Shown: positions 1 to 6,868, numbered from the stretch's first letter. The stretch is DNA of 15,231 nt from Verrucomicrobia bacterium UBA1200 (GCA_002309765.1 DBXY01000001.1:53134-68364); one strand, 5' to 3'. Translations and numbers: made by a program. The notes: a model not told the origin generated them from the letters alone.

Positions 1-727
1 CTGCCGCCACCACCGCCACCACCAACAGTCTGGGTAATGTGCAGCAAAACGCGCCGCGAAAATTTTTAAAACCGTTCCGCCAATTTTCGGCGCCGTTAAA
101 AGGTTCGGCAACCCCGGCGGCAATCATGCACGGCCATACCAGCATTCCGCCACCGCTGGTGTAGGTGGCAACGGTGGCGCATACCAAAGCGCAAAACGGC
201 ATCCACCGGTTTTTTCGCCAACGGGAAAAAGACAGAATCGCCGCGAAGGTGAACGCCACCACCGCCACGTTCTGTACCGAGGTAAGCGCCCAGCAGCTGT
301 TTTCGTAGTGGATGAAGGAGGTTAACAGCCAAAACACCGGCACTGCCGCCCAAATTCCGCATTTGGATTTGCGGAACACCAGCACCCATCCGACCGCATA
401 GGCGAACTGGATCAGGTTGCCCACCGCCATCATGGCGCGGAAATTAAACACTCCGCCGTTCAAGTATAGAATTGCGTTTGCAACAAGGCGGGTAAAGACT
501 ATGCGGTGTTCGTTGTGGAAGTCGAACAACCGTTTAGGCCATTTGACAAGATATTGGAGAAGGGCGGAATAGTCGTCCCAGTAGGGCACGTTGACGGTCA
601 GGAATGTCCAGCAACCGATCATTGCCAGTGTCGGAACGGCAAACCACAGCCATAGCCACCGGCTCGATTGTGTCGGACGATGCTCCGTTGCCTTATCCGT
701 TGAATGGGTTTCCATTTCAGAAATCAT
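1..727 (-). CDS. Polytopic integral membrane protein, C-terminus cut by window edge
   Basis: An uninterrupted frame of 242 codons runs from an ATG at 727 off the left edge. I see about six hydrophobic segments (roughly residues 24-44, 99-117, 123-140, 151-167, 176-207 and from 232 on) separated by short polar loops. The first extracytoplasmic-type loop carries W-D-D-Y at 50-53 and H-N-E-H-R-I at 71-76 followed by an R-L pair; later there is Y-E-N-S-C-W at 141-146. This pattern resembles uncharacterised bacterial multi-pass proteins that look like GT-C glycosyltransferases (acidic residues in the first loop), but I cannot name a family with certainty and do not assign a reaction. The start lies 7 nt beyond the stop of the GDT1-ferritin gene, so it is probably the last visible gene of the same operon. 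No strong Shine-Dalgarno is visible; an ATG at 715 is an alternative start. Confidence 0.8.
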   Translation of the reverse strand, partial: MISEMETHSTDKATEHRPTQSSRWLWLWFAVPTLAMIGCWTFLTVNVPYWDDYSALLQYLVKWPKRLFDFHNEHRIVFTRLVANAILYLNGGVFNFRAMMAVGNLIQFAYAVGWVLVFRKSKCGIWAAVPVFWLLTSFIHYENSCWALTSVQNVAVVAFTFAAILSFSRWRKNRWMPFCALVCATVATYTSGGGMLVWPCMIAAGVAEPFNGAENWRNGFKNFRGAFCCTLPRLLVVAVVAA

Positions 728-734
728 GGGGAAA

Positions 735-1490
735 TTAACGGAGCAGTTTTTCCAAACGTTTGGCGTGGTTTTCCTCGGTGGCGGACAACGCCTCAAAGGT
801 GTCGCGCAACCGGATGTCGGATATTTTTTCCGAGAGCGACAGGTAAAGCCGCGCAATCATTTTCTCGCGTTCAATCAACCGGTTCAGAATATCCGGCCGC
901 GAATATTCCAGGTCGGAGACAAAATATTCTATGGGCGGCAGCCGTTCCGCCATCGCCATGGTGAACTGGATGTCCCGGTCGGCACCGCCGGATAAAGCGC
1001 ACAGCATTGAACTGTGGTGCCATTTCTCTTCCTCAAGGATTTGATAAAGCACTTTGCTGATTTCCGGGTCTTTGGTGACTTTTATCAGCCCCTCGTAGTC
1101 GCGCACCGACGCCATTTCAATTATGCCGAGCTGGTGTATCACGCCATGATTGAGCCAACTGGGCGTATTTTCCGCTGACGGTTTTACCGTAGCCGGCGTT
1201 TGCGGGTGTTTTGCCAAACAAGCGTCACGGATCATCAGCGCGCCAAAGATAAGGAAGAGGGATCCTCCGGCCCATTTTATCCAGCGCTCGTCTGGCACGA
1301 ACCTGCGGATCAGATCGCCGGCCAAAACCCCGATGGCGGTGGAGGTGGCCAACGCCAGTGTTGCGGCGCAGAAAATCGTCCAACGGTGGGAGTTTGCGGC
1401 CGATTGTCCCATCACCGCCAACTGGGTTTTATCACCCAATTCGGCCAGGAAGATCAGCATAAACGTGCTGAAAAAAAGCGACCAGTTCAT
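735..1490 (-). CDS. GDT1/TMEM165 (UPF0016) half-transporter fused to a rubrerythrin-like ferritin domain
   Basis: This 251-residue protein has two parts. Residues 1-90 form three hydrophobic segments with the signature E-L-G-D-K-T-Q at 17-23, the cation-binding motif of the UPF0016/GDT1/TMEM165 family, whose characterised members move Mn2+ or Ca2+ across membranes. Only one of the usual two repeats is present, so the unit would need to dimerise or pair with another half. A Pro/Thr-rich linker (about 91-114) leads to residues 116-251, a four-helix ferritin-like domain with diiron ligand candidates E125 (I-I-E-M), E155 with H158 (E-E-E-K-W-H), E207 or E209 (I-E-R-E-K) and E239 with H242 (E-E-N-H). 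The arrangement recalls ferritin-VIT/CCC1 fusions such as MbfA, where the ferritin part senses or oxidises iron. Start ATG at 1490 is preceded by AGGAT at 1498-1502. A metal-export role in peroxide or metal stress is inferred. Confidence 0.88.
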   Translation of the reverse strand: MNWSLFFSTFMLIFLAELGDKTQLAVMGQSAANSHRWTIFCAATLALATSTAIGVLAGDLIRRFVPDERWIKWAGGSLFLIFGALMIRDACLAKHPQTPATVKPSAENTPSWLNHGVIHQLGIIEMASVRDYEGLIKVTKDPEISKVLYQILEEEKWHHSSMLCALSGGADRDIQFTMAMAERLPPIEYFVSDLEYSRPDILNRLIEREKMIARLYLSLSEKISDIRLRDTFEALSATEENHAKRLEKLLR

Positions 1491-1507
1491 TTTTGCGATC
1501 CTAATTA

Positions 1508-2365
1508 TTATTTGCCGCTGAACCAGCGCGCGTAAGCCCCGCTGGGGGTTGGCAAAACCCCGGGCTTGCCGGTCAGCAACATTTCGCCGGTTTCCAGTTT
1601 TCCGAATTCCGGCACGGCTTGACTCAAAACATTACCCAGCACCACCGGTGAATATCCGGGGGTGTGCGCGCTAAGCAAAATGAAAAGCGGACGGTCGCTC
1701 ATCAGTTTGCGGCACAATTCCAGAGTTTCGGGAAGATCCCGTTCGATTTTGTACAATTCGTTGTTTTGGCCGCGACCGAAGGTGGGCGGATCCAGAATAA
1801 AGGCATCGTATCGTCGCTGGCGGCGAATCTCGCGGCAGAGGAATTTGTGCGCGTCGTCGGTAATCCACCGGATCGGGTGTTCCGCCAAACCGTTCAACTG
1901 GGCATTGTCCCGCGCCCACTGCACCATGCCGCGTGAGGCGTCGAGGTGGCACACTTCCGCTCCGCCCAACGCGGCGGCAAGGGTTGACCCGCCGGAATAG
2001 GCAAAGAGGTTCAGCACCCGCACCGTGGCTTTTCTGGCGGCAGCCGCCTCGGAGACGGTGCGCCGGATCCATCGCCACTGCTCGCGCTGTTCCGGGAAAA
2101 TGCCGAGATGGCCGAAATCGGTGCCGGAGAGTTTGAATTTGATTCCCGCGGTCTCGATTTGCCATTCGTCCGGCAACGAAGTGCGGTTGTGCCAACGGTT
2201 GCCGTCTTCACGGTCGAACGAAGCTTGCGCCCGCTGCCATACGGAAGCGGGGAGCGCGGTTTTCCATACCGCTTGCGAGCAAGGGCGGGCTAGGGTGTAG
2301 GAACCGAAACGCTCCAGTTTGCGCCCGTCCCCGCTGTCCAGCAATTCGTAATCTTCATTCTGCAT
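1508..2365 (-). CDS. Class I SAM-dependent methyltransferase, COG1092 (RlmI/RlmK-like) type
   Basis: A 285-residue protein with the methyltransferase core of the COG1092 family, which contains 23S rRNA cytosine/guanine methyltransferases. The N-terminal third carries the family pattern Y-x-L-L-D-S-G-D-G-R-K-L-E-R-F-G (6-21) and G-I-F-P-E-Q (88-93). SAM-binding motif I is L-N-L-F-A-Y-S-G-G (118-126), the acidic loop is L-D-A-S-R-G-M-V (141-148), motif III has D-D-A-H (170-173), and the catalytic-type motif IV is L-D-P-P-T-F-G-R-G (191-199). There is no N-terminal PUA domain as in E. coli RlmI, so the rRNA substrate cannot be assigned. I chose the ATG at 2365, 7 nt beyond the stop of the lipoprotein gene; an upstream in-frame ATG at 2413 would overlap the lipoprotein by 41 nt and add residues without family resemblance. 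Confidence 0.9.
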   Translation of the reverse strand: MQNEDYELLDSGDGRKLERFGSYTLARPCSQAVWKTALPASVWQRAQASFDREDGNRWHNRTSLPDEWQIETAGIKFKLSGTDFGHLGIFPEQREQWRWIRRTVSEAAAARKATVRVLNLFAYSGGSTLAAALGGAEVCHLDASRGMVQWARDNAQLNGLAEHPIRWITDDAHKFLCREIRRQRRYDAFILDPPTFGRGQNNELYKIERDLPETLELCRKLMSDRPLFILLSAHTPGYSPVVLGNVLSQAVPEFGKLETGEMLLTGKPGVLPTPSGAYARWFSGK

Positions 2366-2372
2366 TTTACGG

Positions 2373-2765
2373 TCAGTTTTCCAGCGACATGCTGCAATAG
2401 TTTTGGATGTCACGGACCAGATTGTTCACCCATTGGTTGTATTTGCGGCTTATGCTGTCACTGCTGGGGTCATAACGCATGTTTACGCTATCGACATAAA
2501 TCACCGAGAAGTCCTTGTCGGAGTAAACCACGTCCACCACTACGGAGTGGTCGCCTTTGGTAAGGGTACAGCGGACAGTGTTGTCACGAATGCTGTTCGT
2601 AGTCCAACCGCGACTTGCTGCGGCCCGGATAATGTTGTTGTGGAGCAGCTTCGCGGAACTGACTTGAACCGTAATCGATTGCGGGTTAACCTTGGGGTAT
2701 TGCTGGGTAACGCAACCGCAGAAACACACTGCAAAGCAAAACACAACCATTGCCAATTTTTTCAT
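2373..2765 (-). CDS. Small predicted lipoprotein
   Basis: The 130-residue product begins with a lysine pair, a hydrophobic stretch and a lipobox F-C-G-C, with the lipid-modified cysteine probably C18 and Val at +2, which favours outer-membrane sorting by the usual rule. The mature part of about 112 residues is soluble, with alternating beta strands around a central A-A-S-R-G-W motif (residues 49-54), a D-H-S-V-V-V-D-V-V-Y strand and a helical C-terminus. I do not recognise the function; similar small lipoproteins with an R-G-W turn occur widely without characterisation. ATG at 2765 has AAAGGA at 2771-2776, a good ribosome site. It sits between fmt and the methyltransferase with gaps of 21 and 7 nt, so it is co-transcribed. 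Confidence 0.85.
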   Translation of the reverse strand: MKKLAMVVFCFAVCFCGCVTQQYPKVNPQSITVQVSSAKLLHNNIIRAAASRGWTTNSIRDNTVRCTLTKGDHSVVVDVVYSDKDFSVIYVDSVNMRYDPSSDSISRKYNQWVNNLVRDIQNYCSMSLEN

Positions 2766-2786
2766 AATGATCCTTTCATTTTAACG

Positions 2787-3758
2787 TTATTTGGAAACGA
2801 ACTGGCATCCGATGCCGAGGTGGTTCCCGTTGAGGAAATCGCGCGCCGACATGGGTTTGCTGCACTCCGGTTGGACTGTGACCAACCCCAACAAACGTCC
2901 TCCGGTGCGTACCAGCGGTCCGATCGGTGAGATCATGCAAATCGTTCCCGGTTTTACATCGCGCATCATCTCTTCCGTTTCCGGAACCACCACGGTCTCG
3001 TGGATTTTGAGGCGCAACAGGTTTTCCTGGCCGGGCCGGCGGAAAAAGGTGTAGGCTCCGGGCCAAGGGTAGTAGGCGCGGACTTTGCGTTCAATGACAT
3101 ATGCCGGTTCATTCCAATCCACCAAACCGTCTGACTTGGAAATCTTTTTGCAGTAGGTGGCGGCACTGTCGTCTTGAGGGGTACGCTTTAGTTCGCCGGA
3201 CAACATCATCTTTAACGCTTTTGCCAGCGTTACCGCGCCCAAAATGCCCAATCGGTTCATCAGTTCACCGGCATCGTCATCGGAGCAGATCGGTTCGTTG
3301 GCAGTGAGCAAGATGTCGCCGGTATCCATCTTCTCGTCCATTTGCATCACTGTGACGCCGGTGATTTCGTCCCCGGCTAAAATCGCGCTTTGTACCGGAG
3401 CGGCGCCACGGTATTTCGGCAACAGCGAGAAATGGCAATTGATGCAGCCGTGCGGCGCCATTTCAAGAATCGGTTTGCGCATGATCTGCCCGAAAGCCAC
3501 CACCACGATCACATCTGGTTTGAGTGCCGCCAAGGTCTCCACCACTTCCGGGGCGTTGACGTTTACCGGGGTGATGACCGGTCCGATTTTCCGTTTGAAA
3601 GCGTATGCCTTGCACGGGCAAGCGCTGAGACGTTGGCTGCGCCCGGACGGACGGTCCGGTTGCGTCACCACTCCGACCACATTCAAAACCGGAGACTTAA
3701 GGATGCCGCGTAATGCTTGAGCCGATGCTTCCGATGATCCCATGAATAATACGCGCAT
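2787..3758 (-). CDS. fmt: Methionyl-tRNA formyltransferase
   Basis: Transfers a formyl group from 10-formyl-tetrahydrofolate to Met-tRNA(fMet) in the cytoplasm, making the initiator tRNA. At 323 residues it has the normal length. The N-terminal catalytic Rossmann domain opens with M-R-V-L-F-M-G-S and shows the catalytic triad N107, H109 (C-I-N-C-H-F) and D145 (M-D-T-G-D-I-L), together with the folate-site loop S-L-L-P-K-Y-R-G-A-A-P at 111-121. The tRNA-binding C-terminal OB-like domain begins near 205, with W-x-x-x-A-x-x-I-x-x-x-V-R-A-Y-Y-P-W-P-G-A-Y. The ribosome site AAGGGGGTG overlaps the stop of the fumarase beta gene 12 nt upstream, indicating coupled expression. Its usual partner, peptide deformylase (def), is not adjacent. 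Confidence 0.97.
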   Translation of the reverse strand: MRVLFMGSSEASAQALRGILKSPVLNVVGVVTQPDRPSGRSQRLSACPCKAYAFKRKIGPVITPVNVNAPEVVETLAALKPDVIVVVAFGQIMRKPILEMAPHGCINCHFSLLPKYRGAAPVQSAILAGDEITGVTVMQMDEKMDTGDILLTANEPICSDDDAGELMNRLGILGAVTLAKALKMMLSGELKRTPQDDSAATYCKKISKSDGLVDWNEPAYVIERKVRAYYPWPGAYTFFRRPGQENLLRLKIHETVVVPETEEMMRDVKPGTICMISPIGPLVRTGGRLLGLVTVQPECSKPMSARDFLNGNHLGIGCQFVSK

Positions 3759-3770
3759 AGGCCCACCCCC

Positions 3771-4349
3771 TTATCCAATCAGCTCACGCAACCGTTGTTC
3801 GGAATCGCGCCGAACCTCTTCATAAACGCTGTTGCCGTGAGCGTCCATTCCCACCACCGTTTCCAACCCTTCCAGCGTTAGGTGCCAAAGGGCTTCGGTA
3901 GCGCCAAATTCGTCCAAAAAATCCACTCCGTCCACCCGGCGGATCCGCTTGGCCAGCAATGCCGCCGCTCCGCCGACCGCCTGAAGATACACGCATCCTA
4001 ATTCACGGCAGGCGTCCAGCGTCCGCTTGCCCATGCCGCCTTTGCCGATTACCACCCGCACGCCGTATTTGCCGATTATACTGGCCATGTACGGCTCCTC
4101 GCGTATGGAGGTGGTGGGACCGGCGGCAGCCACCCGCCATCCGTCCCCGTCACGCACCGTGACCGGGCCGCAATGGAAAATCGCGCCGTCGCGCAGTTGC
4201 ACCGGGCATTTTCCGCCTTCCGCCAGGTGTTTGTGCAGACGGTCCCGTCCGGTGTAAACCAAACCGGAAATCCGCACCGTATCACCGGCCCGCAACGCTT
4301 TTACAGCGGCTTCAGAAAACGGATAAAACAACTCTTTCATCACCGACAT
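3771..4349 (-). CDS. Class I fumarate hydratase, beta subunit (C-terminal domain type)
   Basis: The 192-residue product is the smaller subunit of a two-subunit class I fumarase / L-tartrate dehydratase type enzyme, which reversibly hydrates fumarate to malate. Family features visible: R-A-G-D-T-V-R-I-S-G near the start, the Y-T-G-R-D-R-L-H-K-H segment, the F-H-C-G-P and A-G-P-T-T-S-I-R-E-E-P-Y segments (substrate-binding in the family), the glycine-rich V-I-G-K-G-G-M-G loop, and a C-terminal H-L-T-L-E-G-L-E-T-V-V-G-M-D-A-H-G-N-S segment. It follows the alpha subunit gene after a 40-nt gap containing a short tandem repeat and hairpin. The start is uncertain: GTG 4355, ATG 4349 and ATG 4340 (giving M-K-E-L-F-Y) are all possible and none has a strong Shine-Dalgarno. 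Fumarase rather than tartrate dehydratase is a guess from abundance of the former. Confidence 0.92.
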   Translation of the reverse strand: MSVMKELFYPFSEAAVKALRAGDTVRISGLVYTGRDRLHKHLAEGGKCPVQLRDGAIFHCGPVTVRDGDGWRVAAAGPTTSIREEPYMASIIGKYGVRVVIGKGGMGKRTLDACRELGCVYLQAVGGAAALLAKRIRRVDGVDFLDEFGATEALWHLTLEGLETVVGMDAHGNSVYEEVRRDSEQRLRELIG

Positions 4350-4357
4350 GCCCACAA

Positions 4358-4386
4358 GCGCGTAAAACGCGCAAAACCGTCAAAAC
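4358..4386 (-). repeat. Nonamer tandem repeat and hairpin between the fumarase subunit genes
   Basis: On the minus strand three 9-bp units follow one another: GTTTTGACG, GTTTTGCGC and GTTTTACGC (4386-4360). The last two create a perfect 6-bp stem GCGCGT/ACGCGC with a 3-nt loop (4372-4358), ending just before the start region of the beta subunit. It could affect RNA stability or translation of the beta subunit. Confidence 0.55.
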
Positions 4387-4389
4387 GTT

Positions 4390-5265
4390 TTAGTTCAAAT
4401 CCTGCGGTTCGCCATTTGCATCGACTACTATGCCGCGGCGTCGGCACGCCCAGCACAGGTAGGCCACCGTCACGAAAAACGAGGCCGGAAGCCGGGTGCG
4501 AGATGTCACCTTAACTCCCAGCAGCGTGGTTTTGCCGCCCATTCCCATCGGGCCAATGCCCAGCGAGTTCGCTTCTGCCAAAACTCTCCGCTCCAACTCC
4601 GCCAGTTGGGGGTTGTCCGACACATCGTCCAACGGGCGTAACAGCTGTTTCTTGGCTTGCAGGAAACCTTCGGCCCGGTCGGCCCCGATGCACACCCCCA
4701 ACACTCCGGGGGCGCAACCGAAACCCTGTGTCCGCCAGACCGCGTCCAGTAGGCATTTGCGCACTCCGTCCAAATCGCGGCCCGCGCCGATTACGCTGTC
4801 GGGAAGCGAATACTGCCGGCTCATGTTCTCACTGCCGCCGCCTTTTTGCAACAGCCACACTTCTACGTCATCCCGATCCGACTGCTCAAAGTGGCATACC
4901 GGGGCGCCGTCGGCAACATTATCGTCGATCGAGCGTCCGCTCAATGAGTCGATGGTGTTCTTGCGCAGCCAGCCAATGGTGGTGGCTGCTGCCACCGCCT
5001 TCTTGGCGGCGTTTTCCAACGACAAAGTATCGTAGCCTTGCGGCACATCGAAGAAGAAGGTCAACGTTCCCGTATCCTGGCACAACGGCGATCCTTGCGC
5101 GCGGGCGAGGCGCGTGTTTTCCGCCAACGCTTCCAGCAGCATCGCGCTGCGCGATCCGGCAGCCTCCGCCGAAGCGGCGGTTGCCAGCGCCTGTTCAGCG
5201 TCGCGCGGCAAATCGCTGGTGGTGCGATGCACCAGTTCGGTTAAAATGTCGACCCAATTTGTCAT
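4390..5265 (-). CDS. Class I fumarate hydratase, alpha subunit ([4Fe-4S] domain)
   Basis: A 291-residue catalytic subunit that holds the oxygen-labile [4Fe-4S] cluster of the class I (FumA-like) hydratases. The three expected cluster cysteines appear as C62 (P-L-C-Q-D-T-G-T), C184 (F-G-C-A-P-G) and C271 or C274 (Y-L-C-W-A-C-R-R-R-G). Other family features are N-x-V-A-D-G-A-P (116-122), K-G-G-G-S-E-N (141-147) and L-G-I-G-P-M-G-M-G-G-K (235-245). I chose ATG 5265, not an upstream ATG at 5340, because it matches the family N-terminus and makes a 4-nt ATGA overlap with the stop of the PHP gene, a standard sign of translational coupling. Such iron-sulfur enzymes fit an anaerobe. L-tartrate dehydratase alpha (TtdA) is the main alternative. 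Confidence 0.94.
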   Translation of the reverse strand: MTNWVDILTELVHRTTSDLPRDAEQALATAASAEAAGSRSAMLLEALAENTRLARAQGSPLCQDTGTLTFFFDVPQGYDTLSLENAAKKAVAAATTIGWLRKNTIDSLSGRSIDDNVADGAPVCHFEQSDRDDVEVWLLQKGGGSENMSRQYSLPDSVIGAGRDLDGVRKCLLDAVWRTQGFGCAPGVLGVCIGADRAEGFLQAKKQLLRPLDDVSDNPQLAELERRVLAEANSLGIGPMGMGGKTTLLGVKVTSRTRLPASFFVTVAYLCWACRRRGIVVDANGEPQDLN

Positions 5266-6134
5266 GCGATGTGCACCATTCGGTTGTTTACGCCGCCCAA
5301 CGCTTCCAGCAGCGGCGGCAGATAATCGTCCGGAACGCAAAGCTTGCCGTATCCGGTGCCGAGCGCGAGGTCAGGCTTGGGTTCGCCGTGGTAATCCGAT
5401 CCGCCGGTCTTGTTTAGCCCCAGCCGGTCGGCAATGCGGATCAATTCAACCGCCATTTCGGGAGTGTGGTCGGAGTGCCACACTTCCAAGCCGAAAAGCC
5501 CGTGGTCGTGCAATTCCGCCAGCCGTTTCGCCAGTTCGGCCGGGTCGTCAATCCAAGTGTAGGGGTGGGCGACCACCGGAACCCCGCCGGCCCGGCGGAT
5601 CAATTCGACGCATTCCACGGGGTAAAGACGGTAACGGTCCACATAAGCCGGCGCGTCTTTGGAAAGGTACTTGTCGAATGCCTCCTCGGTGGAAAAAACG
5701 TAATCCCGGTTAATCATCGCCTGGGCGATGTGAACCCGGCCGATTACATCATCGCCGGCGCAATCCTGCACCTCGGCCAGCGTCAGTTCCAGTCCCAGCG
5801 CGTTCAGTTTTTCGACGATCTGCTCGTTGCGCCAAGTCCGGCCGTCGCGGATTTTCTCCATGACGTCGTCCAGTTCCGGGAAGTCGGGATCCAACCCGTA
5901 ACCCAGAATATGGAGCGTGCCGTCTTCGTCGCCGACATCGGCGCTCATCTCCATCCCCACGATACCGGTCATTTTTAACTCCCGGCAGGCGTCTAGGAAA
6001 TCCTCCGCCCCGGCCATGGTGTCGTGGTCGGTCAGTGCCATCGCGTTAAGGCCGGCCTCCTTGCCGGCCTTAACTATGTCATACGGCTCGTCAGAGCCGT
6101 CGGAATTCGTAGAATGAATGTGCAAATCTATCAT
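5262..6134 (-). CDS. PHP-domain metal-dependent phosphoesterase (COG0613, YciV/RNase AM-like)
   Basis: A 290-residue single-domain PHP hydrolase. All expected metal-ligand motifs are present: D-L-H-I-H-S-T-N-S-D-G (H5, H7, D12), L-T-D-H-D-T (D36, H37), G-M-E-M-S (E62), T-L-H-I-L-G-Y (H74), G-R-V-H-I-A (H135), V-A-H-P (H190) and G-S-D-Y-H-G (D247, H249). Relatives are 3',5'-nucleoside bisphosphate phosphatases or 5'-3' exoribonucleases acting on short RNAs; the exact substrate here is not shown. It is the first gene of the minus-strand operon and overlaps the fumarase alpha start by 4 nt. No clear Shine-Dalgarno precedes ATG 6134, and only 23 nt separate it from the terminator of the preceding gene. 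Confidence 0.92.
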   Translation of the reverse strand: MIDLHIHSTNSDGSDEPYDIVKAGKEAGLNAMALTDHDTMAGAEDFLDACRELKMTGIVGMEMSADVGDEDGTLHILGYGLDPDFPELDDVMEKIRDGRTWRNEQIVEKLNALGLELTLAEVQDCAGDDVIGRVHIAQAMINRDYVFSTEEAFDKYLSKDAPAYVDRYRLYPVECVELIRRAGGVPVVAHPYTWIDDPAELAKRLAELHDHGLFGLEVWHSDHTPEMAVELIRIADRLGLNKTGGSDYHGEPKPDLALGTGYGKLCVPDDYLPPLLEALGGVNNRMVHIA

Positions 6135-6157
6135 ATATGAACAACGCTGGGATTAGT

Positions 6158-6180
6158 AAAAGGGCGGCGTGGCACCGCCC
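6158..6180 (-). terminator. Rho-independent terminator after the IMP cyclohydrolase gene
   Basis: On the minus strand an 8-bp stem GGGCGGTG/CGCCGCCC (one T-G wobble) with the 3-nt loop CCA spans 6180-6162 and is followed directly by TTTT. It begins 7 nt after the purH-like stop codon. It would end that transcript just ahead of the PHP-fumarase series. Confidence 0.82.
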
Positions 6181-6187
6181 GCAAGGC

Positions 6188-6865
6188 CTAGTGCACAGTG
6201 TAAACGTCGTCAACACTGTCAACGCCGGCGAAGAACTTGGCGATCGCCGCGTCGTATTTCGCGGTGTGCGCGAAAGATTTCTTCATCAACCCGAGGCGGG
6301 TCTTCAGCGACAGCTTACCCTTGGTTTGCTTCAGCTCTTCGATCAGCAGCGGATAGTCCTTGGGGTCGGTCACCGAGGCGACGCGCAGGTAATTCTTGGC
6401 GGAGGCGCGAACCATGCACGGCCCGCCGATGTCGATGTTGGTGCGGGCCTCTTCCGGGGTCACGCCTTTTTGGGCAACCGTCTTTTTAAACGGGTAGAGG
6501 TTCACCACCACCATGTCGATGGCAACGGCGCCGGTGCGCTTCAAATCCTGCTTGTGGGCCTTGTTGTAAGTCTCGCTGAGCAGTCCGAGGTAGATTTTGA
6601 AATCCAAAGTCTTGACCAGTCCGCCCTGCATTTCCGGCTGGCCGGTGTAGTCGGAAACCGCGACCAGATGTTTTGCCGCCGCTTTCGGCCCCAGGATTTT
6701 CTCCACTGCCGCATAGGTGCCGCCGGTGGAGTAGATCTTCACCCTGGGGCACGCCTTGACCAGCGCGGGAACAAACTCCTCCAGACCGGTTTTGTCGGAA
6801 ACACTCATCAAAACATGGCGAACCGCCACACTGCCGTCAATGTCCTTAACAATGTTTAATGCCAT
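6188..6865 (-). CDS. purH: Stand-alone IMP cyclohydrolase (PurH N-terminal domain only)
   Basis: Closes the purine ring by converting FAICAR to IMP, the last step of de novo purine synthesis. The 225 residues match only the IMP cyclohydrolase (MGS-like) half of the normal, roughly 500-residue bifunctional PurH. Motifs: S-V-S-D-K-T-G (21-27), S-T-G-G-T (46-50), T-G-Q-P-E-M (74-79), D-M-V-V-V-N-L-Y-P-F (117-126), N-I-D-I-G-G-P-C-M-V-R-A-S-A-K-N (143-158) and F-A-H-T-A-K-Y-D (198-205). The frame ends cleanly at a TAG followed by a terminator, so this is not a truncated fusion in this window. The AICAR transformylase must be elsewhere (separate domain gene, or PurP). The family's G-R-V-K-T-L-H-P is G-L-V-K-T-L-D-F here (82-89), so activity is not assured. 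Promoter at 6907-6935 and Shine-Dalgarno at 6869-6878. Confidence 0.9.
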   Translation of the reverse strand: MALNIVKDIDGSVAVRHVLMSVSDKTGLEEFVPALVKACPRVKIYSTGGTYAAVEKILGPKAAAKHLVAVSDYTGQPEMQGGLVKTLDFKIYLGLLSETYNKAHKQDLKRTGAVAIDMVVVNLYPFKKTVAQKGVTPEEARTNIDIGGPCMVRASAKNYLRVASVTDPKDYPLLIEELKQTKGKLSLKTRLGLMKKSFAHTAKYDAAIAKFFAGVDSVDDVYTVH

Positions 6866-6868
6866 AAC

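Noticed and set aside
1..30. Trinucleotide microsatellite at the left edge
   Set aside because: The GGTGGTGGCGGTGGTGGCGGC stretch on the minus strand is in-frame coding for a Val/Ala membrane segment, so it needs no separate explanation.
2366..2413. Upstream ATG at 2413 as start of the methyltransferase
   Set aside because: It overlaps the end of the lipoprotein gene and adds 16 residues that do not fit the family N-terminus. ATG 2365 lies just beyond the lipoprotein stop.
4728..5978. Plus-strand frames of 170-229 codons across the fumarase alpha and PHP genes
   Set aside because: Arg/Pro-rich or low-complexity translations antisense to well-recognised enzymes; shadows.
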